Below, one piece after another: positions 1-11,400 of a stretch of 64,000 bases of DNA. The translations under genes were made by a program, and so were the position numbers. The notes below the pieces were generated by a model. It was given only the letters and a program-made list of their open reading frames with translations, was not told the origin of the DNA and ran no database searches. How positions within the stretch are numbered: position 1 is the stretch's first letter; each line of letters begins with the position of its first letter. The stretch covers positions 4,119,874 to 4,183,873 of the forward strand of contig SDUX01000002.1 of assembly GCA_008729055.1 (NCBI GenBank), in the 5' to 3' direction. This DNA comes from Pyropia haitanensis (taxonomy: Eukaryota > Rhodophyta > Bangiophyceae > Bangiales > Bangiaceae).

Positions 1-100
1 TGCTCGCCGGTCACGCATCGAGTGCGTTGTCGTCTTGCGGGTGGACTCCCGGATCATCTCCCCTGCAGCTGAAAAGGTCCCCATGCACGAACGCACAGCA

Positions 101-545
101 CGGCGCCCCGGGGAGCCCCACCCGAGAGCAGAGCGCGCACTGGAGCGGCCTAACAGCACGGGTGCGCGACGCGCACGCCAGACAGAGAGCTCCTGGAGCA
201 TCGTGTCAGGGGGTGCGGGGGGGGGGGGGGGGACAGGCGGGGCGGGGAGGGGTCTGGTACGAGAGCGGCCCCCGCGGAATCATTCCTGGACGGAAAATCT
301 ATGCTTTCTTGCAACGTACAGTATTTTCCGTGAGTGACGTAGCCACCACAGATACCGCCGCGCGGTCTGTTGACAGGTGCTGTGAGCGCGGTTCGTAGCA
401 TAGTGCGCGTGGTCCCCCGGAGAGCCCCACCTGAGAGCAGAGCGCGCACTGGGGCAGCGTAACAGCACGGGCGCGCGGCGCGCACGCCCGGCAGAGAGCT
501 CCTGGAGCACCCTGTGAGGGGGGTGCGGGGTGGGGAAGGGCGGGG
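101..545 (+). repeat. duplicated block with 310-bp spacing
   Basis: The sequence at about 101-235 recurs at about 411-545. Both contain GAGAGCAGAGCGCGCACTGG, then AACAGCACGGG and AGAGAGCTCCTGGAGCA, and both end in a G-rich run. The 166-bp repeat copy A lies between them. The structure is a tandem duplication of roughly 310 bp or nested repeat insertions. No coding function is visible. Confidence 0.7.
249..414 (+). repeat. 166-bp direct repeat, copy A
   Basis: This 166-bp segment recurs in direct orientation at 1594-1759 with the same length and few differences. Both copies run from GGGGTCTG to CGTGGTC and share an AT-richer core containing CTATGCTTTCTTGCAACGTA. Equal length and clear ends suggest a dispersed or mobile repeat, but no transposase or terminal inverted repeat is visible. 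The identity of the family is unknown to me. Confidence 0.8.
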
Positions 546-739
546 GGGCGGGGCGCTCCAGCAGACAGGCGGGAAATGGACTTCTGAGCCCGGGCGTTGA
601 CCTGCCAAGCCAACCTTCATCTCCCACTCCCACTCTCCAGCTTCCCCCCTCCCGCCCTCCCCTTCTCTCTTCACGTGCCCCACGCCCCCCTCTCCACCAT
701 CCCACCACCCCCCCCCCCCCCACCCTCTTCTTTTCCACG

Positions 740-1255
740 CCTGCGTGCATCTGCTGGTGGCGGCTGCTTTTCACCCCACGGGTGGCGCCTCCAAGCTGGA
801 GCCTCTTTTTTTGGCCGCGGCGCTTCGCGTCTGTCTGTTGGTGCTGACGTCCTTCACCCTGCTGGTGCCTTTCTTTTGTTGCCGCGGCGGGTCGCGTCCG
901 TCCGTCTGCTGGTGGCTGCCGCCCTGCTGGCGCCTTTCTTCTTTTGCGCCGGCTGGCCGCCTCTGTCTGTCGGTGCTGGCGGCCGCCCCTCTGCTGGCTC
1001 CTTTATTCTTTTTCCGCGGCGGGGCGCTTCTGTCTGTTGGTGCTGGCGGCTTGCCACTTTGCTGGTGGTCTTTTTCTGTTGCCGCGGCGGGCCGCGTCTG
1101 TCTGTCGGTGCTGGCGGCCGCCCCCCTGCTGGATCCTTTCTTCTTTTTCCGCGGCGGGGCGCGTCTGTCTGTTGGTGCTGGCGGCCTGCCGCTCTGCTGG
1201 TGGTCTTCCTCTGTTGCCGCGGCGGGCCGCGTTTGTCTGTCGGTGCTGGCCTTTT
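740..1255 (+). repeat. about 67-bp tandem repeat, dimeric
   Basis: About eight imperfect copies carry the core TCTGTCTGTTGGTGCTGG or its TCTGTCTGTCGGTGCTGG variant. Core positions near 830, 897, 962, 1029, 1097, 1164 and 1232 give steps of 65-68 bp. From about 962 on, TTGG and TCGG variants alternate, so the higher-order period there is 135 bp. The open frames across it simply reflect the absence of stop codons in the unit. Confidence 0.85.
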
Positions 1256-1593
1256 CTTGTTTATTATATGCGTATCGTTGTGTTGTTGTTTAGTTGGGCG
1301 TGGGCTTGGGCGTGGGCGTAGGCGTGGGCGTGGGGTGCGTGCGTACCATGGACGGCACCATGTGGGGAGCGCTGATTGTGCCGTGGAGGGTAGCTGGTGG
1401 CCACCCCGATGCGTGCTGGCAGGAGGGTGCGGCTGGGGGCACGCCGGTGGGCCCGTCCGCTCCCCTCCCTGGAGCTGCTAGAGGGGCGTACCGGGGGGAG
1501 CCTGGAGTGCCCAGCACGCCGGCGCCCCCCCCTCGCTCCCCCCTCTCCGGCCAGGGGGGGTGGGGGGGGGGGCGGGGACAGAGAGGGCGGGTA

Positions 1594-1759
1594 GGGGTCT
1601 GTTACTAGAGCGGCCCCCGGGGAATCATGCCTGGACGAAAAATCTATGCTTTCTTGCAACGTACAGTATTTTCCGTGGGTGACGTAGCCACCACAGGGAC
1701 CGCCGCGTGGTCTGTTGTCAGACGCTCTCAGCGCTATTCGTAGCATAGTGGGCGTGGTC
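1594..1759 (+). repeat. 166-bp direct repeat, copy B
   Basis: This is the second copy of the segment at 249-414, offset by 1,345 bp. The two copies bracket the roughly 67-bp tandem array at 740-1255. That arrangement could be a pair of flanking repeats of one larger element or a segmental duplication; the sequence between them shows no element-encoded protein. Confidence 0.8.
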
Positions 1760-3190
1760 AACGTAGTGATCGGTAGGCCAGATACGCAGCGTGACATGAC
1801 AACGGTACGCGAGGGCTCTCAGGTCGCGATAAGTAGCTCTCCACAACTCCTTCTCGGGTATACTGGCGACCGTGACATGTCCGCACACCCCCTCCCAGAG
1901 GCGTCGTGGAGGGGGGTTCAGGAGTATACTGGTCAGGCGGTGTATCCCCAATTGGAAGAATGGCCTCTGTGAGAGGGTCTAGTACACGCCGTTCTCGAGA
2001 TACGCGTCCGCGAATATTTGTACTGGGCCCATTTTAGACCATTTCAGCCCAATCTGGGGTGCTGTGTGGTACCAACCACGAGCATATCCCGCAGTATACC
2101 CCAGTAGCAGTGGTACGTTTTCGCGACGATCACATCGGACAATACAGTGCGTCTCCATTCATATCCCGCCCGGCTCATGTCCCACTGCTCTTAAAAGAAC
2201 AATCGGATCGACCGAAAAAATGCATTGATCGCACAATCATGCATGCTGTAAGTTGAAACGTTGCGTATTCAGCGCCACGTGGGATGACCAAAGGGTGGGA
2301 TATGAATGGAGACTCACTGTATTGGGAGGACTGCAATACTGTGTGAGTGATCGTCCTCTTGGCTCCCGCCCTCACCCCCCGATCGTCTGCGCGGTAGCGG
2401 CGGCCGGCACAACGCCAACGCGCGCGCGGGCTCTGCCGTGACGTACCAGAGCCGCCCGCCATCGTCCCCGCTGTTGCGGTCCGCGCCCACGGCAGGCGCT
2501 CGCGGTCACGCCGTTGCGGGGCCAAGAGGTGCGTCGGCGGGGACGCACCCATCCGCTCTGGGCGCGCCCAGCAGCCGCGGCCGTGGCGGCCGACGTGTCC
2601 GTCGCCCCCCGCCGCGCGGCGGCCGCCGCCGCCGCGCGGCGGCGGCGGCGCTGCCCCCGCGGCCGCCACCGCCAGGCGCGGGAGCGGCCCGGCGGCACGG
2701 GTGAGGGGTCGCGGCGGCGGTGGGGTGGCGGTTTGCAATTCCCGCCGCGCTGCCCCGCCCGCCAGTTGCGGCGCCGGGGCGGGGCGGGGGGGGGGGGGCG
2801 TTCCTCGTCGCGGCGGTCCCCCTCCCATAGCACCACGCGCCCACGGGGTCGGAGGCGGGGGGCGAGGCGGAATTCGGCGCCGTCGCTGGGCGACCCTGCT
2901 GCCGACCTGGTGCGGCGCATGGCATGGCGTGTGGTGCCGTTCCCCGCGATGGTCGGCCGGGGAGGGCGGCCGCCGTGCGGCGGCCGCAACGCGGCTGGGC
3001 GCCCCTTGCCGTGCGGCGGCTGACGTACAAGGAGCGGCGCCCGGTCTGCGTCCGGCGCTCGGCGGCAGGCAGTGGCAGCCCGCGCTCGCCTCGTCCCCGC
3101 CCGCCCTCCTTCCCTCCCCTGCCCTCCTCTCCACGCCCACGCCCCTGCTTTCCGCTGCTGTGCTGGGCCGCCCGCTGTCGCCTCGTCGCC
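1760..3190. other. intergenic DNA upstream of the secreted-protein gene
   Basis: Positions 1760-2400 have near-normal base composition and hold the inverted repeat. Positions 2400-3190 are GC-rich with open frames on both strands that have no recognisable domain. The sequence before 3191 presumably includes the promoter and 5' UTR of the downstream gene, but I see no clear core-promoter motif. Confidence 0.4.
2125..2355. repeat. imperfect inverted repeat (hairpin or MITE-like element)
   Basis: The left arm at 2141-2171 pairs with the right arm at 2293-2323 over 31 bp with two mismatches, around the core TCTCCATTCATATCCC. Outside this, GACGATCAC (2125-2133) pairs with GTGATCGTC (2347-2355). 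The loop of about 120 bp is AT-richer than the surroundings. The form fits a miniature inverted-repeat element or a foldback structure; no gene lies within it. Confidence 0.75.
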
Positions 3191-4727
3191 ATGGCTGCCG
3201 CGCGCCGCGCCGTTGTTGTTGTCAAGGCTGCCGCCGCCGCCGCCGCGGCGCTGCTGGCGACGGCCGCTCCTGTGGCGGCGGCGGGCATCGGCTCGTGCGC
3301 GACCTTTACGGGCCACCAGGTGCTGTCCGCGCCCGGCGGCGTGCTCACCCTGAGCGACGACCGGCAGGTGCGCGCGCGCATCATTGACGTTGGCGGCTGC
3401 ACGACGCGCCCCAACTGGGTGACTGGCAAGGCCCACCGGGACACGTCAAGCAACTACACGACGATGAGCCGCGGCACCACCGACGCCGCCGACAGCGCGC
3501 GCGAGTGCGTGACGGGGGTGCCGACCGAGATGGCCGGCGCCGCGAGCTACACCTCCTTCCAGGCGGTCGTGATCGAGGCCAACGGCTTCCTGTTCACCCC
3601 GTCGCTCGTCCTCGAGGACATTGACGCGCAGGACAACGCGGCGGACGCGGCCGACGGGTGGCGCGAGACGATGTCCTCGCTCGGCGCGGCGGGCGGGCGG
3701 CTGGTGCACCCGCAGCTGTCGACCGCGGCGGCCGCGCTCGTCGGCGTGCGGCGGTTTGGGATGCCCGCCGAGTCGCTCAAGGCCGTCGGGCTGCCCGCCG
3801 TGTCGGGGCTGACCATCGATGGCGCCGCCTTCCTGGCCGTGACGCCAAAGAGTATGGATGAACCGCCGGGCTGCGTCCCGTGGGGTGCGCGACCTGCGGA
3901 CGAGGAGTGGTCGCTGTTGCAGAGAGCGGGGGAAGCACCGGTGTGACGCAGGGGCGGCGTCCCCATCGTTTGGCGTTAGCTGGTGGAGGGGCACGTGATT
4001 TAACGTGGGTGCCACTGTGATGGACGCTGCTATGACGTTCATGGTCGGATGGTCTAGTTGACACGATGGGTGACGAGACGCAGACTGCCCTTTCCTTCAA
4101 GACTCTACCGGCCAGTGCAAGGCGTTTGTCAAGTACTCGGAGCCGGTCGATAGGCTGGTCATCATCTATGCAGTCACGGTACGTGTGCTCTCGACGACCT
4201 CTCCTGCCTCTGCACTTTCTTTTTTTTCGGTCTGTGCTGTGTTACTCAGCCGAGTGCTGTGTTGCTCACCACCACCCTCGGCGCGGTGCCCTGTCTCTTT
4301 GTGCGTGGCTCTCCTCTTGGGATTCTCCTCTTCCCCGAGGTGTGTACTCCGCTTCGTGCTGCCGCCGTGGCCGCCCCCACCCACCCCCCCCGCCCTCCCG
4401 CACCTGCAGCAACGCTCGCTGACGGACCCCAAGTCGGTGGCGTTCTTCTCCGAGCTGACCCTCACCTGCGGGTGCCAGTGCTCGATCAAGCCGCCGATCC
4501 CCAACGCGACCCAGGTGGTGCCCACCAGCCGCAGCACGTGCGAGGTGCGCCCAGATGCCACCCCCCACTACAAGTGCGACTTCATGGGCGACGCCTGGTG
4601 CAACACCGTGCCGTCGCTCCGGTACGTCCTGACCGGCACGGGCGACGCGTGCGAGCAGCGGGGCTCCATCATCCAGCGCGTCCTGTCAGCGTACGCGCCG
4701 GTCGACAACTTTGGCGGCGCGCCCTGA
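3191..4727 (+). CDS. secreted cysteine-containing protein of unknown family (3 exons)
   Basis: I reconstruct three exons: 3191-3851, 4084-4178 and 4410-4727, giving about 356 residues. Both introns (232 and 231 nt) begin GT and end CAG, and the phases fit: exon 1 ends in phase 1, exon 2 in phase 0. The ATG at 3191 opens a classic signal peptide: basic start, then an Ala/Leu/Val core over residues 5-33 ending near VAAAG. The mature part looks beta-rich and globular, with cysteines concentrated in exon 3 (LTCGCQC and later pairs), as in extracellular disulfide-bonded domains. No family motif is recognised. If the introns were ignored, exon 1 would read on to a stop at 3946, but the phase-matched downstream exons with conserved-looking sequence argue for splicing. 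Role and partners are unknown; secretion or a lumenal location is inferred from the signal peptide. Confidence 0.7.
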
Positions 4728-5752
4728 AGTCGTGTCCCGGCCTTGCCGCGCTGTCCGCTTGTAAATCGCTGCTGCCTGCACCGCGGGCCGGATCGCTCCC
4801 CGCTGCCCGTGTCTTGGCCGTGCCGCCACCCCTCCCCCCCGCGTGCGGGATGAGGTCCGACAGGGTGGGCCCACCGCCGCCGCCGCTGCCGCCGCCGCCG
4901 CCCCCGCGGCGGGCCGCCGCCCCCTCACCGCCGCCCCACCGCCCCCCCCCACAGGGCCCGCCGCCGCAGCCGTGGTGCCGATCGACCGACACCTCCAGCG
5001 GCGGCTTTGCGCTAGGGGAGGGGGGACGCCACTGACCGCGCCCGCCGTGGCGGCCGTTCCCCCCCCCCGCCCCCCCCCCCCCCGCCGTGGCGGCGCGGCC
5101 GCCAGCCGGCCGCCGGCCGACGCGGGCACGCCCGCACGTGCAGGTGCCGGCCGGCCGCCGGCGTGGCGGCGCCGCCCGCGGCGGCGGCGGCGTCCGCCGC
5201 GACGGCGGCCGCGCCGCCACCGCGGCGGGGGGCGAGGCGGGCAGGGGGGGGCGGGCGGTGCGGCCGGCGGGTGGGGGCGGCACGCCGCCGCGCCGCCGCC
5301 GGCAGGCCGCGCCGACGCGGCCGCGCCGGCCGTGGTGGGGGCCGGTACGGGCCGGGCGGGAGGTGTGGTGGCTGTGCGCTGTGGGGGGTGGGCGGTGGGG
5401 CACGTCGCGGCGGGCACCAAGGGGGAATACAGAGCAAGGGGGGGGAAGGGCCAGCAGCCCCCCCGGTGCGGACCACTCGGGAGGCGACGTAGACGGGCAG
5501 GCGGAGCTCCTCTTCCTCCCGGCGCCCGCGCTGACGCCTCCCCCGGGCTGGCGCACGCTCAGCGGTCCGTACGCTCCGTCCACGCTGCCCGCGGCGGGCT
5601 TGTTGTTGTTCACCCTCTTTCTCCATCGCCGTGGACCTCCCGCCCAACCGTTTGGCACTCGCCAGGGCGTCCAGTGTACACGCGGGCCTCGTCCTGCTAC
5701 GCAACGACCACGGGCGTGCGTGCTCGCGCCGCCGCAGCGCGCAGCGGGGCGC
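4728..5752. other. convergent intergenic low-complexity DNA
   Basis: This stretch lies between the 3' ends of the secreted-protein gene and FEN1. It is dominated by GCC/CCG repeats and C runs at about 4870-5350 and should contain both 3' UTRs. Long frames on both strands here are compositional artefacts; I see no gene. Confidence 0.5.
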
Positions 5753-6928
5753 TTACTTCTTGGCTTTTTTTGTCGCGACGGCCTTGCCCTTGCCTGCCGC
5801 CGCGGCCGCCTTGCCAGCGGGCCCCCCTTTCCTCTTGGTCCCACCCGCCGCGGCGGCCGCCCCCGGCACGGGCTTGAAGAACGAGTCGAGCCGCCCCTGC
5901 GTCGAGTTCTTCATCGACTTGCGGATGCGCGCGACGCCGCTCTTAACCGTCTCCTCCTTGAACTGGCTCTGCTCCACCAGCAGCGCCTTGAGGCCCGCCT
6001 CGTCCACCTCCCCCCACTTGAGGCTGAGGCTGGCGGGGTCCGCCACCTTGGGCGACACAAACAGTTCCCGCACCTCCTCGACGGGGAACGCGTCCGGGAT
6101 GCTGTACTTGCCCTCCCCCTTGAGCGCGTTGACCACCGCGGCGAGGTCCCCAAACTTGCGCACCAGCGCCAGCGCCTTGGTCGGCCCAATGCCCTTGATC
6201 GAGTCGGTATAGTCGCACCCGCACAGGATGCACACGTCCACAAACTGGGCCATCGTCATGTCCAGCCCGGCCAGCGCCGCCTCCAGGTTGAACGTCATGG
6301 GCTTGACGCCCTTCTTGTCCGCCCCCGCCCGCGCGCCCGCCCACATCTGGCGGATGAGGAGGGGCGTGCCAAACGTCAGCGAGTCCATATCCTCCGACGC
6401 CATCGCGTAGACGAGGCCCGCCTTGGCCATCGCCGCGCACTGCGCCTCGGCCTCGCAGGGCGCCTCGACGACGGGGACGCCCATCGCGCGGAGGAGCACC
6501 TTGCAGTCGGCGGTCATGGCGGGCGTCACCGAGTTGACCCGCCGCGTGTACTTTTCCGCCAGCTCCGCGTTGCCCTCCTCCACCGCCTTGGCGGCCGCCG
6601 CCTTGGCCGCCGCCTTGGCTTCCGACCGCTTTTGGAGCTCCCCCGACTTCATCTCGGGGGGGGCGCCGTCAAAGACGTAGACGGGCTTGATGCCCATCTC
6701 CATCAGCCGGACCGTCCGGTGGAAGAGGCCCGACAGGTGGGACGTCACGTCGCCCGCGTCGTTGGTGAGCGAGTCCCCGCCCGCCTGCCGCACCGCCACC
6801 AGGAACTGGTAGATGGACATGGACGCGTCAATCGCGATTTTGCGGCCAAACAGGGACTTGAGCTCCACTTCCTTGATGGCCCCGGGCGCGTGGTCGCCGA
6901 GCAGCTTGGTCAGGCCCTTGATCCCCAT
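5753..6928 (-). CDS. FEN1: flap endonuclease 1
   Basis: The 391-residue intronless protein matches FEN1 in length (human 380) and layout. The ATG at 6928 gives the obligatory MGIKGLTKLL start, whose processed N-terminus sits in the active site. Metal-binding acidic residues are visible: Asp34 (IAIDAS), Asp in VFDGAPPE, the two Glu of EAPCEAEAQCA, the two Asp of SEDMDSLTFG and Asp of GCDYTDSIKGIGP, which begins the helix-hairpin-helix DNA-binding region. A PCNA-interacting box QGRLDSFF lies near the C-terminus, followed by a Lys/Ala-rich nuclear-localisation tail. The enzyme removes 5' flaps in Okazaki-fragment maturation and long-patch base excision repair in the nucleus. An in-frame extension upstream to 7396 exists but is low-complexity and would bury the required N-terminus, so I reject it. 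Confidence 0.97.
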   Translation of the reverse strand: MGIKGLTKLLGDHAPGAIKEVELKSLFGRKIAIDASMSIYQFLVAVRQAGGDSLTNDAGDVTSHLSGLFHRTVRLMEMGIKPVYVFDGAPPEMKSGELQKRSEAKAAAKAAAAKAVEEGNAELAEKYTRRVNSVTPAMTADCKVLLRAMGVPVVEAPCEAEAQCAAMAKAGLVYAMASEDMDSLTFGTPLLIRQMWAGARAGADKKGVKPMTFNLEAALAGLDMTMAQFVDVCILCGCDYTDSIKGIGPTKALALVRKFGDLAAVVNALKGEGKYSIPDAFPVEEVRELFVSPKVADPASLSLKWGEVDEAGLKALLVEQSQFKEETVKSGVARIRKSMKNSTQGRLDSFFKPVPGAAAAAGGTKRKGGPAGKAAAAAGKGKAVATKKAKK

Positions 6929-8400
6929 GGTGGCCCCAGCCCGCACGCACAGAGACGACGGGGACCGACGCGAGAAGAAACCGGGGGGGCAGGGGGGGGG
7001 AATGACCGAGGAGAGAGGCGCGGGACGACGGGGGTGGCGCACGCAGGCGGGGGGGGCGGAGGCAGACGGAGGTGGCGCGGGCAGACGGGAGGGGCCGGGT
7101 CGCACGAGCGTACAAAGGCGGTGGCACGAGCGGGCAGTGGGGGGGGATGGGCGAGTGGTGGGCAGGGGGGGCGGACAAACGGGGTGGCACGAGAGCACAG
7201 TCAGAGGGGAAGGGTGGCGGGTGCAAGAGGGAGGGGAGCGAACGGGGGCGGTGGACTGGACGCGTGGTGGCAGAGGCTGCCGACGACGCAGCGGCGCGAG
7301 CGCGGCTGCTCGCGCCAAGGCGAGGGTCACCCCAACGGTTTGGGCCGTGCCCACCCCCACCGAATACTGTTGAGCGGCCACTCTTGGGATGACCAACCCT
7401 TTGTGTGTGGCCCCTCAGTCATTCTTCTGCGCGCCGCCATTGCTGTATTTATACTGTAGGACTACCGTTCAAGAAGCAATTGCATCGGTGACCTGGTCAT
7501 CGCTGCGGCAAACGGCATCCCACTCGACCATTCCAGACTGTACAGTACAGTGCGCCCAAGATCGCGCCGGCGCCCGAGCAGGCGCACCCAGTGACCGTAT
7601 GTAGTGGAGAGGCAGGGTCTTCTAACGCGCCGCCGACACAGGGGTTGATGGGGAGGGCCCGCCTCCCGGGGATCGCGCCGCGTCGACACAGGGAAGTGGC
7701 GTCGGTGCAGAGGCTGGAGCCAGGCGGCGCTCCCGCCCCCCCGGGCATCGCCGGTGGGCGCGCCCGCACTGCTCGAGTTTCGCTGCGCCTCGTAGGGGCT
7801 CGCAGTGTCGCTTCTGTGCTGGACGCGGACCACGGGTGTTGGACTGTGCGGTGGCCTCTTCGTGTTGAGCGGGCTCTCACGGCACCGTGGTGGGCGAAGC
7901 GAGGCACGCAGTGGGTGCGAACAGAGCGCTTGCATCTAGACGAAGGCAATCCCGGCGTGTGGCCCCCTTGGACCGGAGCAGGGGGAGATGACATGAGCTT
8001 GGGACCAGTTCAACGCATCCCCTTTTCGAGCAGGATACAGCGCTTCCTGCTGTACGTTTGGTGGCCAGGCGGATGGATGCCGGTGGTTGCTAGAACCGGC
8101 AGGGTGGAGAGGGCGAACTGGGGAAGAGAGAGGATCCGCCACTGCCACCCTCGCTACCACTCATGCAAGCGGCGTGCCTCGGCACCTGGGACCCAACTTG
8201 TCGCTCTCTGCATCCTTGCCCGTGCCCTGCTCTGCACTACATTGGTTTGTCCAAACAGCAGCGCTCTGCTGGGCGCCGCGCAGACCCAAACCTTACCACC
8301 CACGGTCGCGGTCCCCGCAGAGTGCCCGCCGGTGACGCGTCCCTACGATGCCGCGGCGCCCTACACCCCTCTGCCTCCCAGCGGCTCTCACCGCTCCCGT
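6929..8400. other. FEN1 upstream region
   Basis: Positions 6929-7340 are G-rich on the plus strand with repeated GGGTGGCACGAG-like words. Positions 7340-8350 have closer to ordinary base composition, which in this genome tends to mark promoter or spacer DNA. Several frames are open, but none has a domain, a good start or a splice-supported structure. Confidence 0.4.
7446..7453 (-). promoter_or_regulatory. possible TATA box upstream of FEN1
   Basis: On the minus strand this reads TATAAATA inside an AT-richer island at about 7360-7520. It is about 520 nt upstream of the FEN1 ATG, which would imply a 5' UTR near 490 nt. It is the only TATA-like motif I noticed nearby, but function is inferred from sequence alone. 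Confidence 0.25.
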
Positions 8401-11400
8401 CCCGCGTCAACTCCCCTGCCGCTCGACCGCGTCAAGGCGGTCGCCCCTACACCCATCGCGGTGCGAGCGTGGCGCCCAGGCGCGCGCGTTGGGGACGCCC
8501 CGTGGGGCGGCGGCGGCGCGCCAAGTGGTACCGCCGCCCGGTCCGCCCGCCACCCAGCCCCACCAGCCGCACCCGCCGTCGGCACCACCACAAAAACGCG
8601 GTGGCCTACCTCGCCGCCATTGCGGCGTGCGCGTCCACCCCAAGGGGCCACCGCTTGGCCCGCCCCACCACCGGAGTGTAGTGCGGCGCGGCGGCGGCTC
8701 CCTCGGCGGCGGCTCGTCCACGGTCCGCCCTCCCCTCCTTGCGGGCGCGCGCGCTGGCGATGCGCGACGGGCGATGGTATGGGCGGTGTGGGCGACGCGG
8801 GCCTGCACCACAATGGTCGGCACAGGTGCCGTCCTCGCCGTGCGCGAGGCTCCGCCCCCATCTCCCTGGCGCTTGGCGGTAGCCACTTCGCGCCAAAACG
8901 GGACTCGTCTGGGCCTCCCCCTGACCGCTCGCCTCGCCATTCTCACGCTCTCCTCACCCTGCGTGCCCTTTTGCGCGGGCGAGTCGCGCTCACGCTGCCG
9001 CCTGGTTCGCGTCGGCCGCGTGCGGGGCGTTCCCCCGCTGGGCACCGGCGGGGGTGTCCGCCTCCTCGCTGCCCGTCCCCCTCTGGCTCGGGACCTGCCA
9101 GTGCGGGGGCGCCTCGCCCGCTCTGGTGCGGGTCTGCCGCCGCGTGCAGCCGCCCACCCGCAAAGCGCACGACGGAGCGGGACGCGTGCCAAGCGGCGCG
9201 GCCCCAGCACCGACGCCGCCGACCGTCGGCCGCCCCATTGGCGCACGGAGCCCGCCGCCAACGCTCGCAGGCAAACACGGACGGCGGGGCGGGGCGGGGC
9301 GGCGCGGGGCGGCGCGTGGCGTGGCGGGGCGGGGCGGGGCGGGGCGGCGGCTCCCTTTTGGCGGCCGCCGCCGCGGCGCGGGGTACGCGCGCCCCCCCCC
9401 CCCCCCCCCCGCCCGCGGCGGGCGGCGGCGCACGTCAGCGTCGACGGCCCAAACGACCGCCGCGGGTCCGCGTGGGCCAACGGCACGCGCCACCGGCACG
9501 GCCGCCGCCGCCGCCGCGGCGCGCAACAGCGGTGCCGCCGCGGCCGGTGCGGCGTCGCGGCGCGGGGCGAGGCCCCCCCCCCCGCCATCCACCCCCCCAC
9601 CCGACCCCCCTCCCCACACGTCGGCGGCGCGTCTCCCGCCGGCCCCCCCCCCCCCCGCACCACCCCCCCGTTGAGCTCCAATTGCAAGTCCAGTGGCGAC
9701 ACTCGCGCGGCCGCCGTTGCGCCGGGAGAGCCTTGCAAACACCTCCCACCCCCCCCCCCCCCCCCCCCCACCCGACGAAACGTCCCGTCCTCCACCTCCG
9801 CCTCGCGGTCTGTGCCGCCCTTCCCCCGCTTCCCCCCACCGCACTGACACGCAGACACCGGCACTCGCGACAGCTCCCGTTCCCGCGTCATACACTGGGG
9901 CCGAGCAGGCGCGGCGGCGGGGGGGGGCGCTGGGGGAGCCGCTCGTGCACCGCCCCCCCCCCCCAAACCCCCCCCCCCCCCCCCCCCCCCCCCTGTGGGC
10001 GCCATTCCCCGCTGCGTGGGCGGATCAGGCACGCGGCAGATCATCTGGGGGGGGTCGCGGTCGCCCCGCCCGTGCGGGGCCGCGTCGCGGCCGGCGACCG
10101 CCGCCCTTCCGCCCTGCGGGCGGGCGTGCACGATCCGCGGGCGGCCCCCCCCCCCCCCCCCCCCCCGCCCGCTCCGCCCGGTGCGTGCGCGCCGCGCCGG
10201 TGCGTGGGCGGTGGACGCCGCCACCCCGCGCACGGTGGTGGGGGTGGGGGGGGGTGGTCATCAAGGGTGACGCGGGGGGGGAGGTGGCAGTGAGACTGAG
10301 GGGGGGGGGGTGAGGTGGCAGTGAGGTTGCGGTGCGGTGGGGGGGCGGGGGGGGGGGGGGGGGGGGGAGGCGCGCGCGTCGGGCCTGCCGCGGTGCCTCC
10401 TCCCCCCCCCCCCCCCCTGCCCGTGCCCACCGCCACGCGCCGCTCACCTCTGGCACCTCCCCCCCCCCCCCCCCCCGCCTTTGCCGACGGCCGCCACGCG
10501 CGCGGGGGCCACGCGCGCCACGCGCGGACCCCCCTCCCCCCACCCGGCGTCGGGCGCGTGTCGCCGCCGCGATAATTCGGCCGCTGGCGGTGGGGGGCGG
10601 CGGCGGCGGCGGCCGCCGGCGGGGTGGCGCCAACCGGCCGCCGTGCGTAGCTCGACCCGTGGCAGCCGCCGGCGACGGCGACCACGACGACAATGACGGC
10701 GGCCACCCACCAGCGGCACCCAGCGGCACCCCCCCTCCTCCACCGGCACCCACCACCACCCTCCCCCCGCCCCCCCCCCACGGTCACCACCACCAGCACC
10801 ACCAACCAGCGGCGTCCACCACCACCACCACCACCACCACCATCCACCCACGCCGCGCCCACCACCACCAGGCAACCAACAAGCAAGAAACGAGCGAGCG
10901 AGAGACACTGACAGCGCACGGCGCGGGGCGGCGGAAAAAACACAACAACCACAAAAATCGGGCGCGGTCGCCGCGGCGGCAGCCCCGTCCGCTTCCCGCC
11001 CCCCCCCCCCCTCTCCCCCCGCCACGGCCGCGGCCGCCCGCCACCACCGCCTCCAATTCTCGGTAACCGCCCGCCACCCAGGCGCGGGTCGCCACCGTCG
11101 GCGCCACTGCCACCCCCCCCCCCCCCCCCCCCCAGGAAAGAAAAACACGTGCGGCCGCCGCCACCGCCGCCGCCGCCGCCACCGCCGCCACCACACGCCA
11201 CCCGCCCGCCGTGCCGGCGCCCTGCGCCCCCCCCCCCCCCCCCCTGCGCAACACCCCCACGGCCAGTCACCCCCCCCCCCCCCCCCCCGGCGGCCCAAAC
11301 CGCAGTGGCGGTCGTCACCCCCCCGGCCGTCTTGCATTCCGGCACGCCGCCGCCACCGCCGCGGCGGCCGCCCCCCCCCCGTCGGCCAGCCGCCCGTCGG

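Noticed and set aside
5753..7396. FEN1 start at 7396 (547 residues)
   Set aside because: The extra 156 residues are low-complexity and would precede MGIKG, whose N-terminus must be free for FEN1 activity.
8348..10293. Overlapping plus and minus frames of 500-900 codons near 8.3-10.3 kb
   Set aside because: Arg/Pro-rich low-complexity translations on both strands with no domain or splice evidence.
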